DNA of 64,000 bases from Dechloromonas hortensis (GTDB taxonomy: Bacteria > Pseudomonadota > Gammaproteobacteria > Burkholderiales > Rhodocyclaceae). The stretch is from contig NZ_SSSQ01000010.1 of assembly GCF_009469765.1 (NCBI RefSeq), positions 62,001 through 126,000 on the forward strand, given 5' to 3'. Of this stretch, positions 22,401 to 30,951 are shown piece after piece. Made by a program: the position numbers and the translations under genes. The first letter of the stretch is position 1, and every line of letters starts with the position of its first letter. Below the pieces are notes generated by a model. It was given only the letters and a program-made list of their open reading frames with translations, was not told where the DNA came from and searched no databases.

Positions 22401-24236
22401 TCAGCGACTGGGGGCGACATTGAAAGGCTGGGCTTCATTCGGTTGCCGGAAGAAGCCATCGCTTGGCAAGAGGCCGCGCATGCTGGCGTAGTCGCCATCA
22501 AGGCTGGCGTCCTTGATGACCACCGGGCGCAGGAAGATGACCAGTTCCGATTTCCTGGCCGCATTGTCGCGCTTGGTGACCAACTCGCCGGCCAGCGGGA
22601 TTTGCCCGAGGATGGGGATCCGGCCGGTGTTGTAATTGACGCTGTCTTCCATCAGGCCGCCGAGAACGGCGATGTCGCCGCTGGCGACGCGCATGACGGA
22701 TTCGATTTCGCGGGTCCGGATCTGCGGCACGAAGTTCTGTACGCCGGCCGCCTTGTTGGAAGGGTTGGGGTCTTCCTTCCAGTCGGAAACGCTGGAAATG
22801 GTCGGCCGGATATTCAGGATCACGTTTTGCGTATCGCTGATCTGGGCGGTCACCGACATCACCAGACCGACCGATACCGATTGCGGCGTGGTCGTCACGG
22901 CAGTCGTGGTGCCGACGTTGGCCGAGGTCGTGGTATCCGACTTGACGTTGAAATAGACGATGTTCTCGACCACCTTGAGCAGCGCCGTCTGGTTGTTGAG
23001 GACGGATAGGCGCGGGCTGGACAGTACTTTTGCGGTGCCGAAGGATTGCAGGACGTCGACCGCGGCAATCAGGTTCAGCGGTTTGTCGAGTTGCTGGAAG
23101 ACCAGATTGAAGGCGGTATTGGCGGTGTCGATGACGCTGCCGCTCGCCGGGCGGGTAACGGAAAAACCGGTGCCGTCGGACTTCAGGCGGCTCCAGTCGA
23201 TGCCTTGCTTGTAGCCGTCAGAGAGTTCGACTTCGACGATGGTCGCTTCGATCAGCACCTGGCGCCGGGCGGCATGGACGACGCGATCGAGGAATTCCTG
23301 GATCTTGTCGTGCTGGCGTTGCGTGGCGCGTACGGTGATGACGCCGCTCTCGGCGTTCATGATCACCGAGGCCGCTTCGCGGAAAGTGTTGCGGCGGACG
23401 ATCGAGTTGCCGACTGCCTGGCTGGATGAACCTGGCGTCGGGTTGCTCTGCAGCGCATTGGCGATGGCCTGGGCAGCCCGCAGGCCAGTGCCTTGCGGCA
23501 GGGCGGCGGCGCCCGTGGCGTTTTGCGCCGAGCTTTGTTCGACGACGGTTTCGCTGGAGCCTTCCGGCAGGATCTTGTCCGTTTCGCGCAGGATGTCCTT
23601 GATGTTCTTTTCCAGCGACTCCCAGAACTGGTTCTTGGAAGCGTTTTCGATCCGGGTGTTCGAGATGTTGCCGGCCGCGCCACTGCCGGTCGTGCTACCG
23701 GCGGTGCCGCTGCCGGTTCCAGTACCGCCGGTGCCGGTGGCGATCTGGGTGTTGGTCGACACGGTGCCGGTGACATTGCGCGACATATTCACGTAGTCGA
23801 CCTTGTAGTGCTTGAGGAACGGGGAGTCCGGCATTACCGCCAGATTCGGGCCGTCCAGTTCGAAGCGCATATCGACCTGCTTGGCGATCCGGGTCAGTAG
23901 TTGCGGCAGCGTCTGGTCGATGGCATTCAGCGTGACGGTGCCGCTGATGCCGGGATGGATATCGACATTGACCTTGGCGTCGCGGGAGAGGGCAAACAGC
24001 AGGTCGCGGACCTGAACGTTATTGACGACGACGCTGTAAGTCTCGGCTTTTGGGGTGGCGCGCGGTTTGGGGAAGGCCAGCGACTGCTGGACGGGGGCTG
24101 GAATATCGCTGTTGCTCCGAGGAGCAGCGGCCGTTTCCGAACTGAGGTGCCCTTTCAGCGGTTCGCGAGGGACAGGGGCGGCGCAAGCTGCCAGCAGCAA
24201 GCAGAGAAACGATGCCTTGATAAAGCCGACTTTCAT
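22401..24236 (-). CDS. mshL: MshL, outer-membrane secretin lipoprotein
   Basis: A 611-residue secretin. It begins with a lipoprotein signal (lipobox LLAAC, Cys ~18), then N0/STN-type domain (~65-130) and a Gly/Thr/Ser-rich stretch (~165-190). The secretin core (~290-595) includes VLIEATIVEVELSDGYKQG, VLSSPRLSVLNNQ and IPILGQIPLAGELV. It forms the outer-membrane gate for the pilus. The ATG at 24236 is chosen because it starts the signal peptide; upstream residues look non-coding. The 105-base gap to the ATPase gene upstream suggests that a new transcript could start here. Confidence 0.9.
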   Translation of the reverse strand: MKVGFIKASFLCLLLAACAAPVPREPLKGHLSSETAAAPRSNSDIPAPVQQSLAFPKPRATPKAETYSVVVNNVQVRDLLFALSRDAKVNVDIHPGISGTVTLNAIDQTLPQLLTRIAKQVDMRFELDGPNLAVMPDSPFLKHYKVDYVNMSRNVTGTVSTNTQIATGTGGTGTGSGTAGSTTGSGAAGNISNTRIENASKNQFWESLEKNIKDILRETDKILPEGSSETVVEQSSAQNATGAAALPQGTGLRAAQAIANALQSNPTPGSSSQAVGNSIVRRNTFREAASVIMNAESGVITVRATQRQHDKIQEFLDRVVHAARRQVLIEATIVEVELSDGYKQGIDWSRLKSDGTGFSVTRPASGSVIDTANTAFNLVFQQLDKPLNLIAAVDVLQSFGTAKVLSSPRLSVLNNQTALLKVVENIVYFNVKSDTTTSANVGTTTAVTTTPQSVSVGLVMSVTAQISDTQNVILNIRPTISSVSDWKEDPNPSNKAAGVQNFVPQIRTREIESVMRVASGDIAVLGGLMEDSVNYNTGRIPILGQIPLAGELVTKRDNAARKSELVIFLRPVVIKDASLDGDYASMRGLLPSDGFFRQPNEAQPFNVAPSR

Positions 24237-24341
24237 CGGACGTCGCCTTTTTTCAACAAGATATTCACTGTTTTCAATATGTTCGAACGATCCTAGCACG
24301 TAAGTTACGAGCTCGTCATGGTTTGTGGCAGCTCGCGATGG

Positions 24342-25697
24342 CTAGTGAAGTTTGCTGACCTGGCGCGGGAATGGCTGGGCCGCCCGGATGTTTTCAGGCA
24401 GGGCCTGCATCGCTGCCGCGGCTTCTTCGCGGCTCGGAAAATCGCCGTAGATAATGCCAACCCGGTCGCGTCCGGAGAGGTTGGAGCGATAGGCGCGAAT
24501 TGCCTCCGGCTCCAGGACTTTGGCGGCCCGGGCGAGGAAGCCTTCGATCTCGCCGGTGCTTTGCGCATCAGTCGCCAGCAGTTGGATGAAGTAATGGTTG
24601 CGCGGAGCTTCGGCAATCCAGCGCTCGTATTGGGCAAAGTGCTGGCGGGTCAGTGGGCCGAAGCGAACGTTTTCAGCTGGTTTTTGCTCATTTTGAGGAG
24701 TTGACCGCAGGGCTGGGGCTGGCGTGGCAGCTGGTGCGATTACGGGCGGATGTGCCTGGCTTGGGGGCAGCGTTTCGGTACGCATCAGCAGGCCGACGAC
24801 CAGTAGTCCGGTCAGAGTCGCGGCCCCGGCACCAGCCAGGCCCCAAGCCAGCGGCTTCAGGTTGGTCGCCTTCTTTGGCTGTAGCGGCGAGAAGCGTGCA
24901 TCCTGCGCAGCCGTGCTGACCTCGCCGGTGTCGACCTGATGCCGGCCGGCCGAGTAGGCGGCGAGCAGTGCCTTGTCGGCGAGAATGTTGATCCGTCGGG
25001 AGAGGCCTTCGGAGAGCCTGGCAATCAACTCGATGGCGGCGCCGGTGAATGGGTTCGGTCCATGGTAGCCGGCCGTGCGCAGGCGGAATTCGATGTAACC
25101 GGCGACTTCGGCGGCCTTGAGCGGGGCCAGGTTGAAGTGCTGGGTAATGCGTTCGCGCAACTGACGCATGTCGGTGGCGGCCAGTCGTTCATCCAGTTCG
25201 GGCTGGGCGAAAAGGGCGATCTGCAGCAGCTTGGCGGCCTTCGATTCGAGGTTGGAAAGCAGACGGATTTCTTCCAGCGACTCGGCCGGCATGGCGTGCG
25301 CTTCGTCGATCAGGATGACGACGCGTTTCCCGGCGGCGTAGCGTTCGATCAGGGCGTCTTGCAGGGCGCGGGTCAGCGAATGCGTCGCCTTGCCATCGGT
25401 CGGGATGCCCAGTTCGTCGGCGATGGCGCCGAGGATTTCGCTGCGCGATAGCGAGGGGTTGGCCAGATAAAGCGTTTCGACGTTTTCCGGCAGCCGTTCG
25501 AGCAACATCCGGCACAGCATGGTCTTGCCACTGCCGACTTCTCCTGTCACCTTGACGATGCCCTCATCCTGGGTAATGGCGTAGATCAAGGCTTCCAGCG
25601 TCGGGCCGCGATTGGCGCCGGTGAAGAAAAAGTCGGTGTGCGGCGTGATGCGGAACGGCGGCTCACGCAGCCCGAAATGTTCCAGATAAAGGCTCAT
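24342..25697 (-). CDS. mshM: MshM-like AAA ATPase with C-terminal SPOR domain
   Basis: A 451-residue protein. Residues ~1-270 are an ExeA/MshM ATPase with Walker A GEVGSGKT and Walker B VVILIDEAHAM. A membrane helix follows (~290-310), a Pro/Ala linker, and a C-terminal SPOR domain (~370-450, with YFIQLLA and YGDFPSREEAAAAM). ExeA proteins help the secretin cross peptidoglycan. A SPOR domain binds denuded glycan strands, so it may play the wall-binding role and could place the machine at septal or polar sites. The start overlaps the upstream regulator stop (ATGA). Confidence 0.85.
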   Translation of the reverse strand: MSLYLEHFGLREPPFRITPHTDFFFTGANRGPTLEALIYAITQDEGIVKVTGEVGSGKTMLCRMLLERLPENVETLYLANPSLSRSEILGAIADELGIPTDGKATHSLTRALQDALIERYAAGKRVVILIDEAHAMPAESLEEIRLLSNLESKAAKLLQIALFAQPELDERLAATDMRQLRERITQHFNLAPLKAAEVAGYIEFRLRTAGYHGPNPFTGAAIELIARLSEGLSRRINILADKALLAAYSAGRHQVDTGEVSTAAQDARFSPLQPKKATNLKPLAWGLAGAGAATLTGLLVVGLLMRTETLPPSQAHPPVIAPAATPAPALRSTPQNEQKPAENVRFGPLTRQHFAQYERWIAEAPRNHYFIQLLATDAQSTGEIEGFLARAAKVLEPEAIRAYRSNLSGRDRVGIIYGDFPSREEAAAAMQALPENIRAAQPFPRQVSKLH

Positions 25698-27127
25698 CGG
25701 CGATTCCAGCTTTGCATGCGGTTGTAGAGTGTGGTGCGGTTGATGCCGAGGCGGCGGGCCGCCTGGCTCATATTGCCACTGGATAGCTCCAGTGCAGCCT
25801 CGATGTAACTGCGTTCCCAGAGTTCGAGCGTGGCATCGAGGCTGAGGCTGGCGTTTTTGCTCAGGTGGTCGAGGGCGGCTTGCCGGGTCTGCTCAAGATC
25901 GTTGGCGATCACTCCGGAGGTCGGTGCCGGGCTGCCTTCGTCGGCCAGTTCGCCAAGGTCGAACTCGGCCAGCAGTTGCTCCTTGCTGACGGTCTGGCCG
26001 GCATGGCGGGCGGTCAGGCGAATGACGATGTTGCGCAACTCGCGGACATTGCCGGGAAATGCGTAATTCAGCCAAAGTGCCTCAGCCGCTGGATCGAGTT
26101 GAAAGGCCGGGCGCTGAGCCTGGTGGGCGAAGATGTTGCGAAAATGCGACAGTAGCAGGAGGCGATCCTCGCCCATTTCGCGCAATGGCGGCACGTTGAC
26201 CGTAAAGACCGACAGCCGGTGATAGAGGTCGGCCCGAAAACGTCCGGCCCTGACCTCCTGGCGGAGATCGCGGTTGGTGGCGGCGATGATGCGGGCTGTC
26301 GAAATCCGGCTTTGCGTTTCGCCAACCCGTTGATACTCGCCGTTTTCCAGCACGCGCAGCAACTTGGGCTGAAGGTCGAGCGGCAACTCGCCGATTTCGT
26401 CGAGGAACAGCGTGCCGCTGTCGGCATCCTCGAAATAGCCGCTCTTGCTTGCCGTGGCGCCGGTAAAGGCGCCGCGGGCATAGCCGAACAGTGTCGGCTC
26501 GAGCAGGGTTGGCGAGATGGCGGCGCAATTCAGGGCAAGAAAGGGCTTTTCCCGCCGTTCGGTCATCCGGTGCAGGTAGTGAGTGGCCACGATATCTTTG
26601 CCACTCCCCGATTCACCCTCGATCAATACCGGGAAAGCCAGGTTGGCATACTGCCCGAGCTGCAGTTGCAGCCTTTGCATGGGCGGGCTTTCGCCGACCA
26701 GGCCGCTGGGCGGCTCCGCGCTTTGGGGGGGCGAGAAGGACAGCGACTGGCGCAGCAGCGTGGCCAGTCTGGCTGGGTCGCACGGTTTGCCGACAAACTC
26801 GACGGCACCCAGTGTGCGGGCATGGCGAGCGTTGTCGTCGTCGTTTTGGCCGGAGAGGACAATGATCTTCATTTCCGGCGACAGGGCCAGCAACTCGCCG
26901 ATCAGGGCGAAGCCTTCGTCGGGGCGGTGCGGCAGCGGCGGCAGGCCGAGATCCACCAGGGCCAGTTGCGGTGCCTGGCGGAGTTGCCGGAGCAGGCTGC
27001 GACAATGCGACCTGGAGTGGCTGGTGACGACATCGAATTCCTGTGCGAACGCAAAGCTCAGCGACTCGCTGATCAGCGAGTCGTCATCGACAATCAGCAG
27101 CAGCGGCTTGGCAACAGGCACAGGCAA
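25694..27127 (-). CDS. Sigma54-dependent response regulator (NtrC/PilR type)
   Basis: A 477-residue regulator. The receiver domain (~8-125) has phosphoacceptor Asp59 in ALVDLGLPP, with the acidic pocket at VDDD. The AAA+ domain (~145-370) has GESGSGKD and an exact GAFTGA sigma54-contact loop. A Fis-type HTH lies at ~430-475 (MSQAARRLGINRTTLYNRM). It should activate sigma54 promoters when phosphorylated. The likely target is the sigma54-type promoter before the prepilin gene at 9190. It heads a unit with the mshM-like gene. A TATAAT box lies upstream at 27159-27154. Confidence 0.88.
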   Translation of the reverse strand: MPVPVAKPLLLIVDDDSLISESLSFAFAQEFDVVTSHSRSHCRSLLRQLRQAPQLALVDLGLPPLPHRPDEGFALIGELLALSPEMKIIVLSGQNDDDNARHARTLGAVEFVGKPCDPARLATLLRQSLSFSPPQSAEPPSGLVGESPPMQRLQLQLGQYANLAFPVLIEGESGSGKDIVATHYLHRMTERREKPFLALNCAAISPTLLEPTLFGYARGAFTGATASKSGYFEDADSGTLFLDEIGELPLDLQPKLLRVLENGEYQRVGETQSRISTARIIAATNRDLRQEVRAGRFRADLYHRLSVFTVNVPPLREMGEDRLLLLSHFRNIFAHQAQRPAFQLDPAAEALWLNYAFPGNVRELRNIVIRLTARHAGQTVSKEQLLAEFDLGELADEGSPAPTSGVIANDLEQTRQAALDHLSKNASLSLDATLELWERSYIEAALELSSGNMSQAARRLGINRTTLYNRMQSWNRR

Positions 27128-27227
27128 TTTATTCCATGTGAAAAATTTGCTCGATTATAGCCGCGTCGCTTCCCGGCGACGGGCCCCTGTTCTGTTAAAA
27201 TCGGCCGACTTTTTCCGAGGAAACGCT
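27128..27227. promoter_or_regulatory. Divergent promoter region between the regulator and mla operon
   Basis: This 100-base gap holds TATAAT on the minus strand (27159-27154), about 27 bases before the regulator start. On the plus strand TAAAAT (27196-27201) lies about 27 bases before mlaF. Neither has a convincing -35 hexamer. GAGG at 27217-27220 is the mlaF ribosome site. Confidence 0.4.
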
Positions 27228-28040
27228 TTGCCCGACGACATTTTGGTCGATATCGAGGACCTTCAATTCAATTACGACGGCCGGCCGGTGCTGCAGGGAA
27301 TCAACATGAAGATTCCGCGTGGCAAGGTAGTCGCCATCATGGGTGGTTCCGGCTGTGGCAAGACCACCCTGCTGCGCTGCATCGGGGGGCAATTGAGGCC
27401 AACCGGCGGGCGGGTGCGTCTGGAAAAGCATCAGGTCTGTGAAATGTCGGAGGCTGAGTTGTACCGCCTGCGCCGGAAGATGGGGATGCTCTTCCAGTTT
27501 GGCGCCTTGTTCACCGACATGTCGGTTTTCGACAACGTCGCTTTCCCGCTGCGCGAACATACCGACATGTCGGAAGAAATGATCCGCGACCTGGTCATGA
27601 TGAAACTTGAGGCGGTCGGTCTGCGCGGTGCGCGCAAGCTGATGCCGGGCGAACTTTCCGGCGGCATGGCCCGGCGGGTGGCCCTGGCGCGGGCGGTGGC
27701 GCTTGACCCGATGCTGGTCATGTACGACGAACCGTTTACCGGCCTTGATCCGATCGCGCTGGGCGTGATCGGCCAGTTGATCCGCAAGTTGAATGACGCG
27801 CTCGGGGCGACCTCGATCATGGTGACGCACGACATTCACGAGTCCTTGCTGATCGTTGATTACATCTATTTCCTCAATGGCGGCCGCGTTGTGGCGGAAG
27901 GAACGCCTGACGAAATTCGCGCCTCGAAAGATCCTTTCGTGCATCAATTTGTCTATGCCGAGGTCGAAGGGCCGGTGCACTTCGACTATCCCGCGCCCTC
28001 CATTCGGCAGGAGTTGCTGGCCGGAGTGACGCGTGTTTAG
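27228..28040 (+). CDS. mlaF: Phospholipid transport ATP-binding protein MlaF
   Basis: A 270-residue ABC ATPase of the Mla pathway, which moves phospholipids between outer and inner membranes to keep outer-membrane asymmetry. Walker A is GGSGCGKTT, the signature is LSGGMARR, and Walker B leads into YDEPFTGLDP. TTG at 27228 is the start: GAGG lies 7 bases upstream and the protein then begins PDDILVDIEDLQ like its homologues. It heads mlaFEDACB, all in overlapping or tightly packed order. Confidence 0.93.
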   Translation: MPDDILVDIEDLQFNYDGRPVLQGINMKIPRGKVVAIMGGSGCGKTTLLRCIGGQLRPTGGRVRLEKHQVCEMSEAELYRLRRKMGMLFQFGALFTDMSVFDNVAFPLREHTDMSEEMIRDLVMMKLEAVGLRGARKLMPGELSGGMARRVALARAVALDPMLVMYDEPFTGLDPIALGVIGQLIRKLNDALGATSIMVTHDIHESLLIVDYIYFLNGGRVVAEGTPDEIRASKDPFVHQFVYAEVEGPVHFDYPAPSIRQELLAGVTRV

Positions 28041-28827
28041 CCCGGCCTCGTTGATCCGTAAGTTGGGGCATGCAACGGTCGAACGTATCTGGCGACTGGG
28101 TTTCGCCGCCCGTTTCTTCGTTGCCATTCTGAGGCTTTCTGGCACCTCATTTCGTCGGTTGCCGCTGACCCTGCGGGAAATCTATTTCAGTGGCGTGCTG
28201 TCGCTACTGATCATTCTCGTCTCCGGCTTGTTCGTCGGCTTGGTCTTGGGCTTGCAAGGTTTCGAGACGCTGCAGCGCTACGGTTCGACCGAGGCGCTCG
28301 GCGTCCTGGTGGCGCTGTCGCTGACCCGCGAACTCGGGCCGGTGGTGGCAGCCCTGCTCTTTGCTTCGCGCGCCGGTTCGTCGGTGACGGCCGAAATCGG
28401 TTTGATGAAGGCGACCGAACAACTGAAGGCGATGGACATGATGGCGGTCAATCCGATTGCCCGGGTCGTGGCGCCGCGCTTCTGGGGCGGCGTGGTCGCG
28501 ATGCCGCTGCTTGCCGCAATGTTCTCGGCGATGGGAGTGCTCGGTGGCTGGTTGATCGGCGTTGTCTTCATCGGTGTCGATGATGGTGCCTTCTGGTCGC
28601 AGATGCAGGCCGGCGTCGACTGGCGTTACGACGTCTGGAATGGCGTCATCAAGAGTTTTGTCTTTGGCATCGCGGTTTCGCTGATTGCTGTTTTCGAAGG
28701 TTACGATTCCGTGCCGACCGCCGAAGGTGTGTCGCGGGCGATTACTCGCACCGTGGTCACTTCAGCGCTGACTATACTGGCACTTGATTTCGTTCTCACT
28801 TCCTTCATGTTTCGGGGAGCTTCATGA
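28033..28827 (+). CDS. mlaE: Phospholipid transport permease MlaE
   Basis: A 264-residue membrane permease of the MlaE family with about five to six membrane helices and the conserved stretch SLTRELGPVVAALLFASRAG. It pairs with MlaF and the substrate-binding ring MlaD in the inner membrane. The GTG start overlaps the mlaF end by 8 bases, which favours translational coupling. Confidence 0.93.
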   Translation: MFSPASLIRKLGHATVERIWRLGFAARFFVAILRLSGTSFRRLPLTLREIYFSGVLSLLIILVSGLFVGLVLGLQGFETLQRYGSTEALGVLVALSLTRELGPVVAALLFASRAGSSVTAEIGLMKATEQLKAMDMMAVNPIARVVAPRFWGGVVAMPLLAAMFSAMGVLGGWLIGVVFIGVDDGAFWSQMQAGVDWRYDVWNGVIKSFVFGIAVSLIAVFEGYDSVPTAEGVSRAITRTVVTSALTILALDFVLTSFMFRGAS

Positions 28828-29294
28828 ACCGTACCGTCCTCGACCTCTGGGTCGGCTTTTTTGTCGCATTGGGTATCGCAGCTTTGTTGTTTTTGGCACT
28901 CAAGGTGGGCAACCTCTCGTCTGCGCACATGTCTGAGACTTACGTGCTGCAGGCCAAGTTTGATAACATCGGCGGGTTAAAAGTGCGCGGTCCGGTGAAG
29001 AGCGCTGGTGTCGTGGTCGGCCGGATTGCCGAGATCAAGTTTGACCCGGTGAGCTACGAGGCGGTGGTGACCCTGAATGTCGACGGTCGTTACCAGTTCC
29101 CGAAAGATACTTTCGCATCGATTTATACGGCGGGCTTGCTTGGTGAGCAATATGTCGGCCTTGACGTTGGGGGCGACGAAAAAATGTTGAAGGCCGGCGA
29201 CACGATTGCCAAGACGCAATCTGCCGTCGTTCTCGAGAAAATGATCAGCCAGTTTCTTTTCAGCAAGGCAGCGGACGGACAGGATAAAAAATGA
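28824..29294 (+). CDS. mlaD: Phospholipid transport MCE-domain protein MlaD
   Basis: A 156-residue protein with one N-terminal membrane anchor (~8-27) and a single MCE domain (~38-120, KFDNIGGLKVRGPVKSAGV). MlaD forms a periplasmic hexameric ring on MlaFE. The starting ATG overlaps the mlaE stop and the stop overlaps mlaA. Confidence 0.93.
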   Translation: MNRTVLDLWVGFFVALGIAALLFLALKVGNLSSAHMSETYVLQAKFDNIGGLKVRGPVKSAGVVVGRIAEIKFDPVSYEAVVTLNVDGRYQFPKDTFASIYTAGLLGEQYVGLDVGGDEKMLKAGDTIAKTQSAVVLEKMISQFLFSKAADGQDKK

Positions 29295-30016
29295 CGTTGA
29301 AGCAAGGGGCTTGGGTGATGCGGGCATGCAGCAAATGGCTGGTTGGAGGAGGCGTGTTGCTGGCGTGTGCGGGCAGTGTTTTGGCCGAGGGCAATCCGCG
29401 TGACCCTTACGAGGGCTTCAATCGCAGCATGTTCGCAGTCAACGAAGTGGTGGATAAATATGCCGCCAAGCCGGTTGCCCAGGTTTATGACCACGTTGCT
29501 CCGCTGCCGGTAAAGGCAGGGTTTGGCAACTTCTTTGGCAATGTCGGCGATCTGTGGATTGGTGCAAATAGCGCACTGCAGGGTAAGTTCGCTGATGCGG
29601 GAGTCGATGTCGGACGTTTGTTGATCAATTCGACAGTGGGCATTTTCGGATTGTTCGATGTGGCCAGCGAATTGGGGCTGGAGAAGCATGAAGAGGATTT
29701 TGGCCAGACCATGGCGGTGTGGGGCGTCGGTGATGGCGGCTACCTGTTCTGGCCGGTAATCGGTCCCCGTACCGCGCGCGATACCGCTGGCTGGGCTATT
29801 GATTCCTATGTCGATCCGGTATGGCGCGTGCGCCCAATTTCGACGCGCAACAGCATGGTTGCTCTGCGTTTCGTCGATATTCGCGCCAGCCTGTTGCCGG
29901 CCGACAAGGTGGTCGAGGAAGCGGCGCTCGACAAGTATGCCTATATTCGCGATGCTTACTTGCAGCGTCGCCGTAACCAGATTTTTGATGGCCGCCCGCC
30001 GCGGCTTGAAGATTGA
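29291..30016 (+). CDS. mlaA: Outer-membrane lipid asymmetry protein MlaA (VacJ)
   Basis: A 241-residue MlaA/VacJ protein with a signal peptide and the family core NPRDPYEGFNRSMFAVNE. LLAC near residues 23-26 could be a weak lipobox; a signal peptidase I site at VLA-EG is the alternative. MlaA removes misplaced phospholipids from the outer leaflet and hands them to MlaC. In Escherichia coli mlaA lies away from the mla operon; here it is inside it, between mlaD and mlaC, as in many betaproteobacteria. Confidence 0.9.
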   Translation: MTLKQGAWVMRACSKWLVGGGVLLACAGSVLAEGNPRDPYEGFNRSMFAVNEVVDKYAAKPVAQVYDHVAPLPVKAGFGNFFGNVGDLWIGANSALQGKFADAGVDVGRLLINSTVGIFGLFDVASELGLEKHEEDFGQTMAVWGVGDGGYLFWPVIGPRTARDTAGWAIDSYVDPVWRVRPISTRNSMVALRFVDIRASLLPADKVVEEAALDKYAYIRDAYLQRRRNQIFDGRPPRLED

Positions 30017-30027
30017 TTGTTGGGAAA

Positions 30028-30657
30028 ATGATGATTAAACAGTTCTTTGCCGTTGTTTTTGCGGGTTCGCTGATTGCTTCTGCGCACGCACAGGAAGCGC
30101 CGGATGCCTTGGTGCAGCAGGTGACCGAGGAGGTGCTGGAGATTGTTCGCAAGGACAAGGATATCCAGGGCGGCAGCACGCAGAAGGTGATCGACCTGGT
30201 CGACAAGAAGGTGTTGCCGCATTTCAATTTTCCGCACATGACCGCGCTGGCCATGGGTAAGGACTGGAAAAAGGCGACGCCGCCACAGCAGCAAGCCTTG
30301 ACGCATGAGTTCAAGACCTTGCTGGTTCGTACCTATGCCAATGCCTTGACCGGCTACAAGAACCAGAAGATCGTCTATAAGCCATTCAAGATGAATGCTG
30401 GCGAGACCGATGTGCTGGTGCGGACCGAAGTGCTGCAACCGGGGAGCAAGCCGGTGCAACTGGATTACAGTCTGGAAAAGCTGGATGGCGGCTGGAAGGT
30501 TTACGACGTCGTGGTGGCCGGTATTAGTTTGGTTACCAATTATCGCGACCAGTTTGGCCAGGAGGTGCGTAACGGCGGGGTTGATGGTTTGATCGCCTCG
30601 ATCAGCGCCAAGAACAAGTCGCTGGAAGCAAATCTCGCCAAGGCAGAAAAAAAATGA
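30028..30657 (+). CDS. mlaC: Periplasmic phospholipid-binding protein MlaC
   Basis: A 209-residue MlaC/Ttg2D protein with a signal peptide ending in AHA (about residue 21) and the family pattern KVIDLVDKKVLPHFNF. It shuttles phospholipid between MlaA and MlaD. ATG at 30028 is chosen, with the adjacent ATG at 30031 as an alternative; a further TTG at 30013 would overlap mlaA and lengthen the signal peptide without reason. Confidence 0.92.
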   Translation: MMIKQFFAVVFAGSLIASAHAQEAPDALVQQVTEEVLEIVRKDKDIQGGSTQKVIDLVDKKVLPHFNFPHMTALAMGKDWKKATPPQQQALTHEFKTLLVRTYANALTGYKNQKIVYKPFKMNAGETDVLVRTEVLQPGSKPVQLDYSLEKLDGGWKVYDVVVAGISLVTNYRDQFGQEVRNGGVDGLIASISAKNKSLEANLAKAEKK

Positions 30658-30935
30658 TCGAACAGGTGGCCGGGCACCTTCTTGTCAAGGTGCCCCTTGT
30701 CATGGCCAATGCGCGCGGCCTGCTTGAAGCAGGCCGTTCTGCTTTAATGGCAGGCGAGCAGGTCTTTGATTTTTCCGAAGTCAGCGAGGCTGACTCTTCA
30801 GCCATTGCCGTGATGCTCGGCTGGTTGCGATCGGCCGAAGCCGCGCGGTCGACCGTCAAATTTGCCCATATTCCGGCGGGCGTGCGTTCGCTGGCCGAGT
30901 TGTACGGCGTTTCGGAGTTGCTGCCCCTCGCTTGA
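30654..30935 (+). CDS. mlaB: STAS-domain protein MlaB
   Basis: A 93-residue STAS-domain protein with DFSEVSEADSSAIAVMLGWL, the anti-anti-sigma-like helix start. MlaB binds MlaF and stabilises the MlaFEDB complex on the cytoplasmic side. The start overlaps the mlaC stop. Size, fold and position agree with MlaB. Confidence 0.88.
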   Translation: MIEQVAGHLLVKVPLVMANARGLLEAGRSALMAGEQVFDFSEVSEADSSAIAVMLGWLRSAEAARSTVKFAHIPAGVRSLAELYGVSELLPLA

Positions 30936-30951
30936 GGTGCCATTCATCGCA

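Noticed and set aside
23640..23780. A low-complexity Gly/Thr/Ser repeat inside mshL as a phase-variation tract
   Set aside because: The codons are mixed rather than a simple repeat of one unit, so slipped-strand switching is unlikely; it is probably a flexible linker.
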